From positions 1 through 53,647 of the forward strand of contig CAMDED010000038.1 in the NCBI GenBank assembly GCA_945893365.1: a stretch of DNA of 53,647 bases, written 5' to 3'. Below are positions 25,893 to 35,309 of the stretch, piece after piece. Each line of letters opens with the position of its first letter. Position 1 is the stretch's first letter. Origin of the DNA: Candidatus Sulfopaludibacter sp. SbA3 (GTDB lineage: Bacteria > Acidobacteriota > Terriglobia > Bryobacterales > Bryobacteraceae). Under the pieces are notes generated by a model that was not told where the DNA came from, ran no database searches, and saw nothing but the letters and a program-made list of their open reading frames with translations. A program made the position numbers and the translations under genes.

Positions 25893-27098
25893 GTGCTCCG
25901 CAGGGTCTTCAAGGCATTTCAGTATCGCGATTTCCGGCTTCTGTGGATGGGAGCGTGCACGTCGAGCATCGGCACGTGGATGCAGAAGGTCGCCCAGAGC
26001 TGGCTGGTTCTGGAAATTTCTCAATCGCCCTTTCTTCTCGGTCTCGACGCATTCCTTGGAGAAATCCCGATCTTCCTGTTTTCCCTGTTCGGCGGCGTCG
26101 TGGCGGACCGCATGGACCGGCGCAAGCTCCTCCTCGCTTCGCAGTTCGTCCAACTCACTTGTGCGTTCCTGTTGGCCGCGCTGATCGGCTTCAAGGTTGT
26201 CGAAGTGTGGCATATCCTGGCGCTCTCGTTTGTCGTCGGTTTGGCGCAGGCCTTCGGCGGCCCGGCCTACCAGGCGCTCTTCCCGGCCCTCGTGGATCAG
26301 GAGGACCTGCCGAACGCCATCGCGCTCCAGTCGATTCAATTTAACGTTGCCCGAATCATCGGCCCGGTTCTCGGTGGACTGGCTCTTACGAAACTCGGGG
26401 CCGTCTGGTGCTTCACGCTCAACGGCGTGTCGTTCCTCGCCGTGATCGTTTCCATCCTGCTCCTCCACATCAGGTTCGTGCCGGTGAAGACGGCGGCGTC
26501 GCTGCTCGACAGCATGAAACAGGGGATCGGCTTCATCCGCATGAGGCCGGCCATGATGTCGCTGATCGCGCTTGCCTTCTGCATGACCGCACTCGCCGTC
26601 CCGATGATCACGTTCCTGCCGGTGTTCGCCAAGGACGTCTTCAAACAGGGACCCTCCATATTCACGCTGTTCCTCTCGATTTCGGGCGCGGGCTCGGTCA
26701 CCGGGGCGCTGATCGTGGCGGCTCTCGGAAACATGAAACACAAAGGGCGCGTCTCACTCTTCATGCTGATTTGTCTAGGGGCGGGCATCGCCAGTTTCTC
26801 CCTGTCCACATCCGTGGCATGGAGTTGCGTGTTCCTGTTCGTATCCGGAAGCGCGATGATCGGCGTATTCGCCACGATTAGTTCGCTCGTCCAGCTCATC
26901 ACCTCGAATGAGATGCGCGGACGCGTGATGAGCATTTATAACGTGGCGTTCCGGGGCGGAATGCCGTTTGGCAGTCTCACGACGGGGTGGCTGGTGCCGA
27001 TCTTCTCCGCGCCGTCGGTGCTCGCCGTCAATGGAGTGCTGCTCGCCGTTCTAGCGGTCTACTTTCTGACGGTGGAACGGAAGGTGTCCGCGCTATGA
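25893..27098 (+). CDS. MFS transporter (MFS_3 / EntS-like)
   Basis: A 401-residue multi-pass permease starting at GTG. The N-terminus (FKAFQYRDFRLLWMGACTSS, then GTWMQKVAQSWLVLEIS) is typical of the MFS_3 group, which includes the enterobactin exporter EntS. The loop GGVVADRMDRRKLLLASQ carries the MFS motif A pattern (G-x3-D-R-x-D-R-R). About 11-12 membrane helices can be counted. It probably acts as a proton-driven exporter; the substrate is unknown. It overlaps the following TPR gene by four bases (ATGA). Confidence 0.85.
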   Translation: MLRRVFKAFQYRDFRLLWMGACTSSIGTWMQKVAQSWLVLEISQSPFLLGLDAFLGEIPIFLFSLFGGVVADRMDRRKLLLASQFVQLTCAFLLAALIGFKVVEVWHILALSFVVGLAQAFGGPAYQALFPALVDQEDLPNAIALQSIQFNVARIIGPVLGGLALTKLGAVWCFTLNGVSFLAVIVSILLLHIRFVPVKTAASLLDSMKQGIGFIRMRPAMMSLIALAFCMTALAVPMITFLPVFAKDVFKQGPSIFTLFLSISGAGSVTGALIVAALGNMKHKGRVSLFMLICLGAGIASFSLSTSVAWSCVFLFVSGSAMIGVFATISSLVQLITSNEMRGRVMSIYNVAFRGGMPFGSLTTGWLVPIFSAPSVLAVNGVLLAVLAVYFLTVERKVSAL

Positions 27099-27859
27099 CA
27101 ACAACCGCAAGAGTTGCCATGTGGGACAGGCCTCCTGGCCTGTCGACGGCCTCGACAGAGGCCGTGCGGCGCGTTCCGGCGATTCGGATGACGAGCCTCG
27201 CGTTCGTGCTGGCGGCAACGCTGGGCGCGGCGGATCTCGAATCCGCGCGCGACCGGCAGGACCGGACGGCGCTCGAGCGCGCGGCGGCCGATCTGGCCGC
27301 GGCAGCCGGGAACACTCCCCAGGACGCAACCGCGCACTTCAACGCCGCCCTCGCCTACTCCTATGCCGCGGAAGTCGCTCTCGAGCTGCGTGACAAAGGC
27401 GCGGCGGAGCGGGCTTCGCGGGCGGGAATCGCGATGGCCGAGCGCGCGGTAAGTTTGAAGCCGTCCGCCGCCGAATACTACCGCGTCCTTGGAACTCTCT
27501 GCGGCCAGGTGATTCCGGCCAACGTGCTCGCGGGCATTCCCTTCGCGAGACGCGCGCAGGACGCCATCGTCAAAGCGCTCGAGCGCGACCCCAAGTCCGC
27601 GCCTGCCTACCTGACCCGTGGCGTGGGCAATTACTATCTCCCGCCCGCGTTCGGCGGCGGTATCGAGAAGGCGATTGCGGATTTCGAGAAGGCCATCCAG
27701 TTCAACCCGAAGTACGCCGACGCCTATCTCTGGCTGGGTCTCGCGCACCGCAAGGCGAACCGGAACGCCGAGGCCCGCAAGGCCTTCACGAAATCGATCG
27801 AGCTGAATCCGAACCGCGTCTGGGCGAAGCAACAATTGGAGAAAACGCCGGAGCAATGA
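27095..27859 (+). CDS. TPR-repeat protein
   Basis: A protein of about 254 residues with tetratricopeptide-like helices: DATAHFNAALAYSYAAEVAL, AYLTRGVGNYYL and YADAYLWLGLAHRKANRNAE with KAFTKSIELNPN. The ATG at 27095 overlaps the MFS stop and has GGAAGGTG eight bases upstream. A second in-frame ATG at 27188 starts a signal-like segment (MTSLAFVLAATLGAAD), and the codons between encode two palindromes (27125-27165). The mature protein therefore probably begins after 27188, either by internal initiation or because the palindromes were inserted later. Export to the periplasm is likely. It overlaps the next gene by four bases. Confidence 0.75.
   Translation: MTTTARVAMWDRPPGLSTASTEAVRRVPAIRMTSLAFVLAATLGAADLESARDRQDRTALERAAADLAAAAGNTPQDATAHFNAALAYSYAAEVALELRDKGAAERASRAGIAMAERAVSLKPSAAEYYRVLGTLCGQVIPANVLAGIPFARRAQDAIVKALERDPKSAPAYLTRGVGNYYLPPAFGGGIEKAIADFEKAIQFNPKYADAYLWLGLAHRKANRNAEARKAFTKSIELNPNRVWAKQQLEKTPEQ
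27125..27165. repeat. Tandem REP-like hairpins
   Basis: Two perfect stem-loops side by side: GACAGGCC-TCCT-GGCCTGTC (27125-27144) and ACGGCCTC-GACA-GAGGCCGT (27146-27165). Both have eight-pair stems and four-base loops. They lie within the 5' codons of the TPR gene. They look like a repetitive extragenic palindrome unit that moved into the gene start. Confidence 0.7.
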
Positions 27860-29454
27860 AGCCGACGGCTGGGGCAACGGCGCGCGGCCCGCTGATCGCG
27901 GCGTGTCTTGCCGCGCTCGTCATTGCCGGCTATTTCCAGTTTCCCGGCCACGTTTATCTTCAGTCCGATACGCAGATCTACGCGCCGATTCTCGAACATC
28001 TTCAGAACCCCGCGCTCTTCCGCAAGGAGCTGATCGTCGAATACCCGCACGTATCGCTCACGCTCTACGATGAATGCGCGCTCCTGCTGCGCAAGCTCAC
28101 CGGACTCGATCTGGAGCGCGCTCTCGCGATTCCGCATCTCGTCACGCGATTCCTGGGACTCGCCGGCTTCTACCTGATGGCCTCCGCCGCGGGCCTCTCG
28201 CCGCCCTTTGCCCTGTTCGTGACGGCGTGCCTGTCGCTCGGCGCGAATATCCCAGGACCCTCCGTGCTCGTCTTCGAGTACGAGCCCGTGCCCCGCGGCT
28301 TCGCCGTCCCGCTGGTCTATCTGGCGGTCGGACTCGCCGCCCATAAGCGGTGGTTGGGCGCGGGTATCGCGGCCTCCGCGGGCTTCCTGTTTCATCCGCC
28401 GTCGACGTATCCATTCTGGGGGGCGTTCGCCATCCTCATGCTCTGGCCCGGCGATCGGAAACGCCGCTCGCTCGCCCTGATTCCGCTCGTCTGCGCAATG
28501 GCTGTGCTGTTCGCGGCGTCGGGAGGGGTCGGCTCGCAGTCCCTCTTCCGGAAGATCGAACCGCTCGAAGAGAGTCTCCAGCGTCTGCGCGCCTCCTACG
28601 TCTGGGTGAGCAACTGGGCGCCCGCATGGATGCCTCACTACGCCGTCCTCCTGGCCGTGCTTGGACTCGCGCTCTCGCGCATTCGCAGCCATACTTCTCC
28701 GGAATTGCGGTTGTTCGCCGCCGCCATGCCGCTCATCGGAATCGCCAGCGTTCCGGTGTCTTATCTGTTGCTCGAGCGCGGGGGGTTCTCGCTCATGCCG
28801 CAGTTCCAGCCGGCTCGCGCGCTGCTGTTCGTGGCCGTGATGACGGTGTTCGCCGCGGCCGCCGCCGGATGCTGGGCGGTCACTGGAAAGCGCCACGCGG
28901 AAGCGGCCGTGTGGTTCGCAATCGCCTACGCCATTCCGGCGCGCGTGAAGTTCTCGGCCCCGCCCACATGGAAAATGGCGGCTGTCGTCGCGGGCCTGGC
29001 GCTCGCCGCCGCGATTGGGAAACGAACGGCGCTCGCCGTCGCCGCGCTGGCCGCATTCTTCGTCATTCCGCTCGGCGTGGGTTTCCGCAACTATCCCGCC
29101 CTCGAACACGAGGAGCTTCGCGGACTCTCGAAGTGGGCTCGGGAAGCGACGCCGGTCGATTCCGTTTTCCTTTTTCCGGACGCGGCGCGCGATCTCCATC
29201 CCGGCATATTCCGGGCTCGCGCTTTGCGGGCGGTATACGTCGATTGGAAGGCCGGCGGGCAGGTGAACTTTTTCAAGGCGATGGGCGAGGAATGGTGGAA
29301 GCGATGGCAGGCCGCGATGACCCGGCCGCCCGACTTCGCGCTCTACCGGACGCTGGGGATCGACTACGTCGTGGTGCAGTCGAAGCACGCGATTGCGGGC
29401 AAGGCGCCGGCGTTTGAGAATTCGGCGTATCGGGCGTACCGCGTGGAGGATTGA
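27856..29454 (+). CDS. Multi-pass membrane protein of unknown function
   Basis: A 532-residue integral membrane protein with roughly ten or more hydrophobic helices. The first is LIAACLAALVIAGYFQFPG, followed by a conserved-looking extracytoplasmic stretch (VYLQSDTQIYAPILEHLQNP). The C-terminal 110 residues are soluble (SVFLFPDAARDLHPGIFRAR, FALYRTLGIDYVVVQSK). The layout resembles GT-C-like or DUF6798-like membrane proteins in which the last domain faces the periplasm, but no catalytic motif is clear. It overlaps the TPR gene by four bases and so ends an MFS-TPR-membrane-protein operon. Function unknown. Confidence 0.7.
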   Translation: MKPTAGATARGPLIAACLAALVIAGYFQFPGHVYLQSDTQIYAPILEHLQNPALFRKELIVEYPHVSLTLYDECALLLRKLTGLDLERALAIPHLVTRFLGLAGFYLMASAAGLSPPFALFVTACLSLGANIPGPSVLVFEYEPVPRGFAVPLVYLAVGLAAHKRWLGAGIAASAGFLFHPPSTYPFWGAFAILMLWPGDRKRRSLALIPLVCAMAVLFAASGGVGSQSLFRKIEPLEESLQRLRASYVWVSNWAPAWMPHYAVLLAVLGLALSRIRSHTSPELRLFAAAMPLIGIASVPVSYLLLERGGFSLMPQFQPARALLFVAVMTVFAAAAAGCWAVTGKRHAEAAVWFAIAYAIPARVKFSAPPTWKMAAVVAGLALAAAIGKRTALAVAALAAFFVIPLGVGFRNYPALEHEELRGLSKWAREATPVDSVFLFPDAARDLHPGIFRARALRAVYVDWKAGGQVNFFKAMGEEWWKRWQAAMTRPPDFALYRTLGIDYVVVQSKHAIAGKAPAFENSAYRAYRVED

Positions 29455-29516
29455 CCGCTCGCAACCATATAAACGTTGAAGCAACCCCTTCGGCAAAGTG
29501 CTTCTCCCCGTGGTGT

Positions 29517-29522
29517 TATCAT
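29517..29522 (+). promoter_or_regulatory. -10 hexamer TATCAT upstream of der
   Basis: TATCAT lies eight bases before the der ATG at 29531 with no Shine-Dalgarno sequence, again suggesting a leaderless transcript. Confidence 0.4.
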
Positions 29523-29530
29523 TAGAGTTC

Positions 29531-30829
29531 ATGCCTGAGACTTTGCCCTCGGTTGTGATCGTGGGCAGGCCGAACGTCGGAAAATCCACCCTTTTCAACC
29601 GCATCACCCATAAACGACGTTCCATCGTCGGCGACGAGCCTGGAATCACGCGCGACCGTATCCAGGGAACCGCCCAGTACGATGGCCGCCCTTTCGAGTT
29701 GATAGACACCGGCGGCATTGTCGTGCAGGATGCCGGTTTCATCCCGAGCCAGATACTCAAACAGGCGCGCCTCGCGATCGAACAGGCCGCCCACATCATC
29801 TTCCTGATCGACGGCCGCTCCGAAATCACCGGCTCCGACCGGGACCTCGCCCAGCTTCTGCTCCGGCTCGGCAAGCCCGTCACGCTCGCCGTCAACAAGA
29901 TCGATACCGCGGCCCGCGAAGAGCTTGTTCCCGAGTTCTATTCGCTCGGTATTCGCGACGTTTTTCCCGTCTCCGCGGAGCACAGTCTCGGCGTCGACGC
30001 GCTGGTTTCGCACGTCACGAAGGATTTTCCGGAGTCCGTCCCCGTAACCGAGGAGCCGCCGCCCGAGGCAATTCGCGTCGCCATTATCGGACGCCCCAAT
30101 GTGGGCAAGTCGACGCTGCTCAACGCCCTCACCGAATCCGAGCGGGCTATCGTTTCGCCAATCGCCGGAACCACGCGCGACGCCGTCGACGAAACCGCGA
30201 TCCGGAACGGCCAGGCATACGAATTCGTGGACACCGCCGGTATCCGCCGCAAGGGCAAGACGCACGAGATGGCGGAAAAGCTCAGCGTAGTCATGGCGCG
30301 CCGTCACATTCGTCTTTCGCAAGTCGTGCTGCTCGTGCTCGACGCTTCCGAAGGCGTGCTTGGGCTTGACGCCACCATCGCCGGCTACGCCCACGAGGGC
30401 GGCCGCGCCACGATCGTCTGCGTCAACAAGTGGGACTTGATCGACGAGGGCCGCAAGCGCGCTTTCGAAAAAGATCTGCGCGACGAGCTGAAGTTTCTCG
30501 ATTACGCACCGGTGATGTTTCTTTCGGCGCTAAAGGGCGATGGCGTCAATGCCTTGTTCAAAACCATCCGGCACGTCTACGAAGCGGCGTCGCAGCGCAT
30601 CGGCACCGGTGAGATCAACCGCTTCCTCGAAAAACTTCAATTTGAGGAGCGTAAGATCTATTACATGACCCAAGCCGGCGTGCGTCCGCCCACGTTTGTG
30701 CTGTTTACGAACAAGACCGAACCGCTGCACTTCTCGCACGAGCGCCAGTTGACCAACCAGATCCGCAAACGATTCGGTTTTCACGGTACGCCCATCTTCC
30801 TTAAAGTGAAATTCCGAAAGAAGAAGTAG
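29531..30829 (+). CDS. der: Ribosome-assembly GTPase Der (EngA)
   Basis: A 432-residue GTPase with two consecutive G domains, essential for maturation of the 50S ribosomal subunit (family knowledge). The first domain has VGRPNVGKSTLFN, IDTGGIV and NKID; the second has IGRPNVGKSTLLN, VDTAGIRRKGKTHEM and NKWD. The C-terminal KH-like domain (about 350-432) ends in basic residues (FLKVKFRKKK). Length and domain order are normal for the family. The start is the ATG at 29531; the frame is open 11 codons further upstream. tex follows on the same strand after 59 bases. Confidence 0.96.
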   Translation: MPETLPSVVIVGRPNVGKSTLFNRITHKRRSIVGDEPGITRDRIQGTAQYDGRPFELIDTGGIVVQDAGFIPSQILKQARLAIEQAAHIIFLIDGRSEITGSDRDLAQLLLRLGKPVTLAVNKIDTAAREELVPEFYSLGIRDVFPVSAEHSLGVDALVSHVTKDFPESVPVTEEPPPEAIRVAIIGRPNVGKSTLLNALTESERAIVSPIAGTTRDAVDETAIRNGQAYEFVDTAGIRRKGKTHEMAEKLSVVMARRHIRLSQVVLLVLDASEGVLGLDATIAGYAHEGGRATIVCVNKWDLIDEGRKRAFEKDLRDELKFLDYAPVMFLSALKGDGVNALFKTIRHVYEAASQRIGTGEINRFLEKLQFEERKIYYMTQAGVRPPTFVLFTNKTEPLHFSHERQLTNQIRKRFGFHGTPIFLKVKFRKKK

Positions 30830-30888
30830 TGGCATTGGGGCGGTGACTTTGTGCGGCCCCGTCGGCGCTATCATGGAAAGTTCACACC

Positions 30889-33219
30889 GTGGAATCTCCA
30901 ATCGCCCTTTCTACCCGCGCGCTACTGTACCTGGCGCAGCAAGCCCAAGTCCCTCTCCATCAGGCGGTCGCCGTCATCGGCCTGATCGACGAGGGTGGAA
31001 CCATCCCCTTCATTGCGCGTTATCGCAAGGAAGCGACCGGTAACCTGGATGAAGTCCAGATTGGCGCCATCCACGAGAAGCTCGAATATTTGCGCGATCT
31101 CGAATCGCGCCGCCAGACCGTGCTCGCGTCAATCGAGGAGCAGGGAAAGCTCTCGCCCGAACTGCGCGCGCGCATCGAAGGCACGTTCGACAAGACCGAG
31201 CTCGAAGACCTCTACCTGCCCTTTAAGCCGAAGCGCAGGACCAAAGCGTCGATCGCCAGGGAACGGGGCCTCGAACCTCTCGCCCAATACCTCTGGGATC
31301 AGCAGCCCTCCGCGCCGCTCGAAGAATTCGCCGCTTCCTTCGTCAACCCGGACCTGGGGGTCGGCAACGTGGACGCCGCGCTTGAAGGAGCCCGTCACAT
31401 TGTGGCCGAATGGGTGGGCGAGAACGCCGATTTCCGCAAACACTTACGCCAGATGATGCTCGGCGAAGGGCTCGTCGTGAGTAAGGCGATTGAAGGCGCG
31501 CAAGACCCTGAGGGCAAATACAAGCTCTACGCGGACTTCAGCGAGCCGGCCGCGAAAATTCCTTCTCATCGCATGCTCGCCATCAGGCGCGGCGCGAAGG
31601 AGGATATTCTCCATTTCGCAATCGAGCTCGATTCCGTCAAGCCGTTGACGTATCTGAAGAACAAGGTGATCCGCGCCGAGGGTGAGATTGCGGGACATCT
31701 CGAAAAGGCGATTGAGGATTCCTACGGCCGCCTGCTCGATCCGTCCATCCAGACCGAGGTGCGTCTCGAATTGAAGGATCGCGCCGATGCCGAAGCCATC
31801 CGGGTGTTCCGGGAGAACCTGGAGAACCTCCTTCTCGCTCCGCCCGCCGGAATGATGTCCGTGCTCGCGCTCGATCCCGGCATTCGAACCGGCTGCAAGG
31901 TTGCCGCCATCGACGAGACGGGAAAATTTCTCGAGCATTCCGTTATCTATCCCCTGCAGCCGAAGAACGATATCGTAGGCTCCGTCGGCACGCTTTCCGC
32001 GCTCATCCAAAAGCACCGGGCGCGCGCCATTGCCATCGGAAACGGCACAGGCTCGCGCGAGACGGCGGCTTTCGTCAAGGACTTCCTGCGCCAATCGGGA
32101 CAGGCTCACATTACGGTCGTCGTCGTGAACGAATCGGGAGCGTCGGTGTACTCGGCCTCCGAAATCGCGCGGGAAGAGTTTCCCGAACTCGACCTCACGA
32201 TTCGCGGCGCGATTTCGATTGGACGGCGTTTGCAGGACCCTCTCGCCGAACTCGTCAAGATCGATCCGAAGTCGATCGGCGTCGGCCAGTATCAGCACGA
32301 CGTCGATCAGCGAAAGCTGAAGCAGAGCCTGGAAGGCGCCGTGGAATCCTGCGTCAATCGCGTCGGCGTCGATCTGAACACGGCTTCGTTCGCTCTTCTT
32401 CGTTACGTCGCAGGAATCAACGAGCGCACGGCTCACAAGATCGTCGAGTTCCGCAATGCCCGCGGCAGGTTCGGCTCCCGCGCGGAACTCATGGAAGTGC
32501 CCGGTTTCGGACCGAAGACGTTCGAGCAGGCCGCCGGCTTCTTGCGAATCAGGGGCGGCGCGAATCCCCTCGACATGACCGCCGTGCATCCGGAGTCCTA
32601 TGCGGTGGTCGAGAGAATCGCGAGGTCGCTTGATTCTTCGGTTCCGGACTTGATTGCCAATCCGTCCAGGGTCGAGAGGTTGAAGCTCGAGGATATCGAG
32701 GGCGGAACGGCCGGCGTCTACACGCTACGCGACATTCTCGAAGAATTGAAAAAGCCGGGCCGCGATCCGCGGGAACAATTCGTGGGCGCGCAACTGCGGG
32801 ACGGCGTGAATGAGATTTCCGATCTCAGCGAAGGCATGGTTCTCGAGGGTACCGTGACGAACGTCACCAACTTCGGCGCTTTTGTGGACATCGGCGTGCA
32901 CCAGGACGGCCTTGTGCACGTCAGCGAAATCTCCAACCGGTACATCAAAGATCCGAGCGAAGTGGTGAAGGCCGGGCAGATCGTGAAGGTCAAGGTGCTG
33001 TCGGCGGACGCGAAGGTGAAGCGGATCGCGCTCTCGATCAAAGCGCTTCTCGAACCCGCGCCGGGCCGTCTCCCGAAAGACTCCAAGCCGCAAGATCGCG
33101 GACCCGCGGCCTCGCCTGGAGCGAAAGGACCGAAACCCACGGAGCGGCAGCCGATAGAGAAAAAGCCGAGTCTCGATGAACAACTGGCGCAGCTCTCGAA
33201 TCGTTTTCGAACACGATAG
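30889..33219 (+). CDS. tex: Tex-family RNA-binding transcription accessory protein
   Basis: A 776-residue Tex protein with an N-terminal helical domain (GGTIPFIARYRKEATGNLDE) and a YqgF/RNase H-like domain (VLALDPGIRTGCKVAAIDET). Helix-hairpin-helix repeats follow (ELMEVPGFGPKTFEQAAGFL). The C-terminal S1 domain near 645-712 reads LEGTVTNVTNFGAFVDIGVH and VKVLSADAKVKRIALSIKAL. A Lys/Pro-rich tail follows. Tex binds nucleic acids and is linked to transcription and stress responses (family knowledge). The start is GTG at 30889; the purine-rich GGAAAG 11 bases upstream may serve as ribosome site. A TATCAT hexamer at 30869-30874 could be its -10. Confidence 0.95.
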   Translation: MESPIALSTRALLYLAQQAQVPLHQAVAVIGLIDEGGTIPFIARYRKEATGNLDEVQIGAIHEKLEYLRDLESRRQTVLASIEEQGKLSPELRARIEGTFDKTELEDLYLPFKPKRRTKASIARERGLEPLAQYLWDQQPSAPLEEFAASFVNPDLGVGNVDAALEGARHIVAEWVGENADFRKHLRQMMLGEGLVVSKAIEGAQDPEGKYKLYADFSEPAAKIPSHRMLAIRRGAKEDILHFAIELDSVKPLTYLKNKVIRAEGEIAGHLEKAIEDSYGRLLDPSIQTEVRLELKDRADAEAIRVFRENLENLLLAPPAGMMSVLALDPGIRTGCKVAAIDETGKFLEHSVIYPLQPKNDIVGSVGTLSALIQKHRARAIAIGNGTGSRETAAFVKDFLRQSGQAHITVVVVNESGASVYSASEIAREEFPELDLTIRGAISIGRRLQDPLAELVKIDPKSIGVGQYQHDVDQRKLKQSLEGAVESCVNRVGVDLNTASFALLRYVAGINERTAHKIVEFRNARGRFGSRAELMEVPGFGPKTFEQAAGFLRIRGGANPLDMTAVHPESYAVVERIARSLDSSVPDLIANPSRVERLKLEDIEGGTAGVYTLRDILEELKKPGRDPREQFVGAQLRDGVNEISDLSEGMVLEGTVTNVTNFGAFVDIGVHQDGLVHVSEISNRYIKDPSEVVKAGQIVKVKVLSADAKVKRIALSIKALLEPAPGRLPKDSKPQDRGPAASPGAKGPKPTERQPIEKKPSLDEQLAQLSNRFRTR

Positions 33220-33242
33220 GCTGTAGTAAGTTAGATCATCAC

Positions 33243-34430
33243 ATGCAAACTCAATTCAGAGTCTGTGTTCTTGGGATGGCGCTGCTCTCCGCGTGCAGCC
33301 GGAAGGCCGCGGTTCCGCTGAAACAGGACGGCGGTCCCGTCAAAGTGAAGGTCGGCGCCGTTATCGTCAAGGAAATTCAGCGCGATGTGGAATCGGTGGG
33401 TACGCTGTTTCCGTTCGAAGAGGTGATCATCAGTTCGGAGATTGAGGGCAAAGTGATCAAAGTGGAAGCCGATCTGGGCGACCGCGTCACGCCAGGCCAG
33501 GTTCTGGTCAGCGTCTCGGAAGAGGAGCAGCGGTATTTGCTCAATCAGAACGAGGCTCAACTGCGGCAGGCGCTTGAGTCGGTCGGACTAGCGAACGAAA
33601 AGGACAAAGTGAAGGACATTAAGGAGACGCCCGGAGTCCGCCGCGCCCAGGCGGACCTGTTCGACGCCGAACAGCGATACAAGCGCGTCCGGGATCTGGT
33701 GCAGCAGGGCGTGACGTCGCGGCAGGATCTCGACCAGGCCCAAGCCCGCTACCAGTCCATGCAGGCCGCCTACGAGACGTCGCTGCACCAGGCTCGCAAC
33801 ATGATTCAGGAGGTGGATCGCATGAGGGGCGTCGTCGACCTGCAGCGGAAGAAAGTCCGCGACACGACGATTCGCGCTCCGTTCGCGGCTTTCGTGAAGG
33901 AACGGACGGTCAACGTGGGACAATTCGTGAATCCGAACACGCCGGTCTTCACGCTGGTGAAAACCGATCCCATCCGTCTCCGCATCGAAGTGCCGGAGCG
34001 CATGGCGCCGTGGGTCAAGACCGGGCAGATGGCGGAAGTCACGATGGAAGCGTTCGGGGAACGTCAGTTTCGCGGCAGGATCTGGCGCATATCGCCAACC
34101 GTCGAGCAAAGCAAGCGAACATTCGTCGTGGAGGCTCTGATCGACAATCCCAAGGGCGAGCTCAAGCCGGGCTCTTACGCCAAGGCTCGCGTCCGCACGG
34201 ACCGTTTCGATCGCACGACGCTCGTGCCGGTCCGCGCCGTCAACTATGTGTTCGGCACCAACAAGGTGTTCGTGGCCAAAGACGGCGCGGTTGACGCGCG
34301 CGAGGTAAAGCTGGGAGACCGCTTCGGCGACAACGTGGAGATCGTCGAAGGGCTGAAGGAGGGCGAGCAGGTTGCGCTCACGCAACTACAGCGGCTTGAC
34401 ACGGGTACCAGAATCGAGGTGACCCCTTGA
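33243..34430 (+). CDS. RND-type efflux periplasmic adaptor lipoprotein
   Basis: A 395-residue membrane-fusion protein of the HlyD/AcrA type. The N-terminus ends in a lipobox (GMALLSAC), predicting a lipoprotein. The biotinyl-lipoyl half-motifs are VIISSEIEGKVIKVEADLGD and IRAPFAAFVKERTVNVGQFV. They bracket a coiled-coil hairpin (about 95-200), followed by beta-barrel and membrane-proximal domains (LVPVRAVNYVFGTNKVFVAK). Such adaptors couple an inner-membrane pump to an outer-membrane channel. No pump gene is adjacent, so the partner is elsewhere. It overlaps the VWFA-like gene that follows. Confidence 0.87.
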   Translation: MQTQFRVCVLGMALLSACSRKAAVPLKQDGGPVKVKVGAVIVKEIQRDVESVGTLFPFEEVIISSEIEGKVIKVEADLGDRVTPGQVLVSVSEEEQRYLLNQNEAQLRQALESVGLANEKDKVKDIKETPGVRRAQADLFDAEQRYKRVRDLVQQGVTSRQDLDQAQARYQSMQAAYETSLHQARNMIQEVDRMRGVVDLQRKKVRDTTIRAPFAAFVKERTVNVGQFVNPNTPVFTLVKTDPIRLRIEVPERMAPWVKTGQMAEVTMEAFGERQFRGRIWRISPTVEQSKRTFVVEALIDNPKGELKPGSYAKARVRTDRFDRTTLVPVRAVNYVFGTNKVFVAKDGAVDAREVKLGDRFGDNVEIVEGLKEGEQVALTQLQRLDTGTRIEVTP

Positions 34431-35257
34431 GGCGAACCGGCTCCGTGAGGATTGCCATTTCGGCCGCACTCGCCCTCTTCGCGATGCCGCCGGTCGCCGC
34501 CGCGTCGACCCGCATTGTGGTCACGGTGGTCGAGCCGAAGTCCGGTAAGCCGGTTTTGGGGCTGCAGGCGGACGATTTTTCGGTCTTGGAAGACAAGTCC
34601 CCGAAACGCGTTGAGAAGGCCGAGTTCGTTACTCCGGCCGTGGACGTGATGTTGCTGCTCGATACAAGCCTCGCCGGACCGGCGGTCGCGCCGCTTGCCG
34701 CCAACCTGATCGCGCAGTTGGGGCCGAAAGAGCAGATGGCTCTGGTCGCGTTCCATTCTTCGGCCGATCTGATTCAGGATTTCACCTCCAGCCGGGAGTT
34801 GCTCTCGCGCGCGCTCGGGGGCGTGAAGTTCGGAAACACGCCGCACGTGCTCGACGCGGTTTACGCGGCCATCGATAGCGGCTTCGGTAACAGCGGTTTC
34901 CGCCGCGCGATTGTACTGCTCACGGCGGGTATCGAAGGCGACAGCCGCGTGCGCGAGCGCGATGTGGTGGGATTGGCGCGCCGCAACGGCGTCTCCATTT
35001 TTCCGGTTTACGTGGCCGGCCGGGAACGGGCAATGTTCGAGCTTCTCGCCAGGCAGACCGGCGGGGCCTCATTCAACATGCGGGACATGCAAAAGGCGTC
35101 GGGAAAGGAGGCCGCCGCCCAACCCGGACCTGCTATCTTTGAAGTCCTTCGCGCTCACTACTTACTTACCGTCCCAGGTAACTTGTCGCTGGGAGAGAAG
35201 ATCAGAGTCGAGGTCAAGCGAACCGACAAGTTGTTTGTTTCCGCCCTGCCGGAATAA
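34427..35257 (+). CDS. VWFA-related Acidobacterial-domain protein, exported
   Basis: A 276-residue protein with a signal peptide (RIAISAALALFAMPPVAAAS). Its domain matches the pattern of the acidobacterial von Willebrand A-like family: VVTVVEPKSGKPVLGLQADD, FSVLEDKSPKRVE, VDVMLLLDTSLAG, FRRAIVLLTAGIEGDSR and LARQTGGASFNMRD. The metal-site motif is degenerate (DTSLA rather than DxSxS), so metal binding is doubtful. The start is TTG at 34427, overlapping the upstream stop; GTG at 34445 is an alternative. The family is characteristic of Acidobacteria and its function is unknown. Coupling to the efflux adaptor suggests a shared envelope role, but this is inference. Confidence 0.8.
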   Translation: MRRTGSVRIAISAALALFAMPPVAAASTRIVVTVVEPKSGKPVLGLQADDFSVLEDKSPKRVEKAEFVTPAVDVMLLLDTSLAGPAVAPLAANLIAQLGPKEQMALVAFHSSADLIQDFTSSRELLSRALGGVKFGNTPHVLDAVYAAIDSGFGNSGFRRAIVLLTAGIEGDSRVRERDVVGLARRNGVSIFPVYVAGRERAMFELLARQTGGASFNMRDMQKASGKEAAAQPGPAIFEVLRAHYLLTVPGNLSLGEKIRVEVKRTDKLFVSALPE

Positions 35258-35281
35258 CTCTCCGGGAACCCACATTTTACA

Positions 35282-35309
35282 AGTACTTAACAATTGGGAC
35301 TTAAGTACT
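35282..35309. promoter_or_regulatory. 9-bp inverted repeat (AGTACTTAA / TTAAGTACT)
   Basis: AGTACTTAA at 35282-35290 and TTAAGTACT at 35301-35309 are perfect reverse complements, ten bases apart. A TTGACA hexamer follows at 35315-35320. This could be an operator or a bidirectional stem-loop between two same-strand genes. Confidence 0.5.

Noticed and set aside
27724-29898. A very long minus-strand open frame
   Set aside because: It lies opposite the membrane protein and der genes, has low-complexity Arg/Glu/His-rich composition and no family features; it is a GC-rich shadow.
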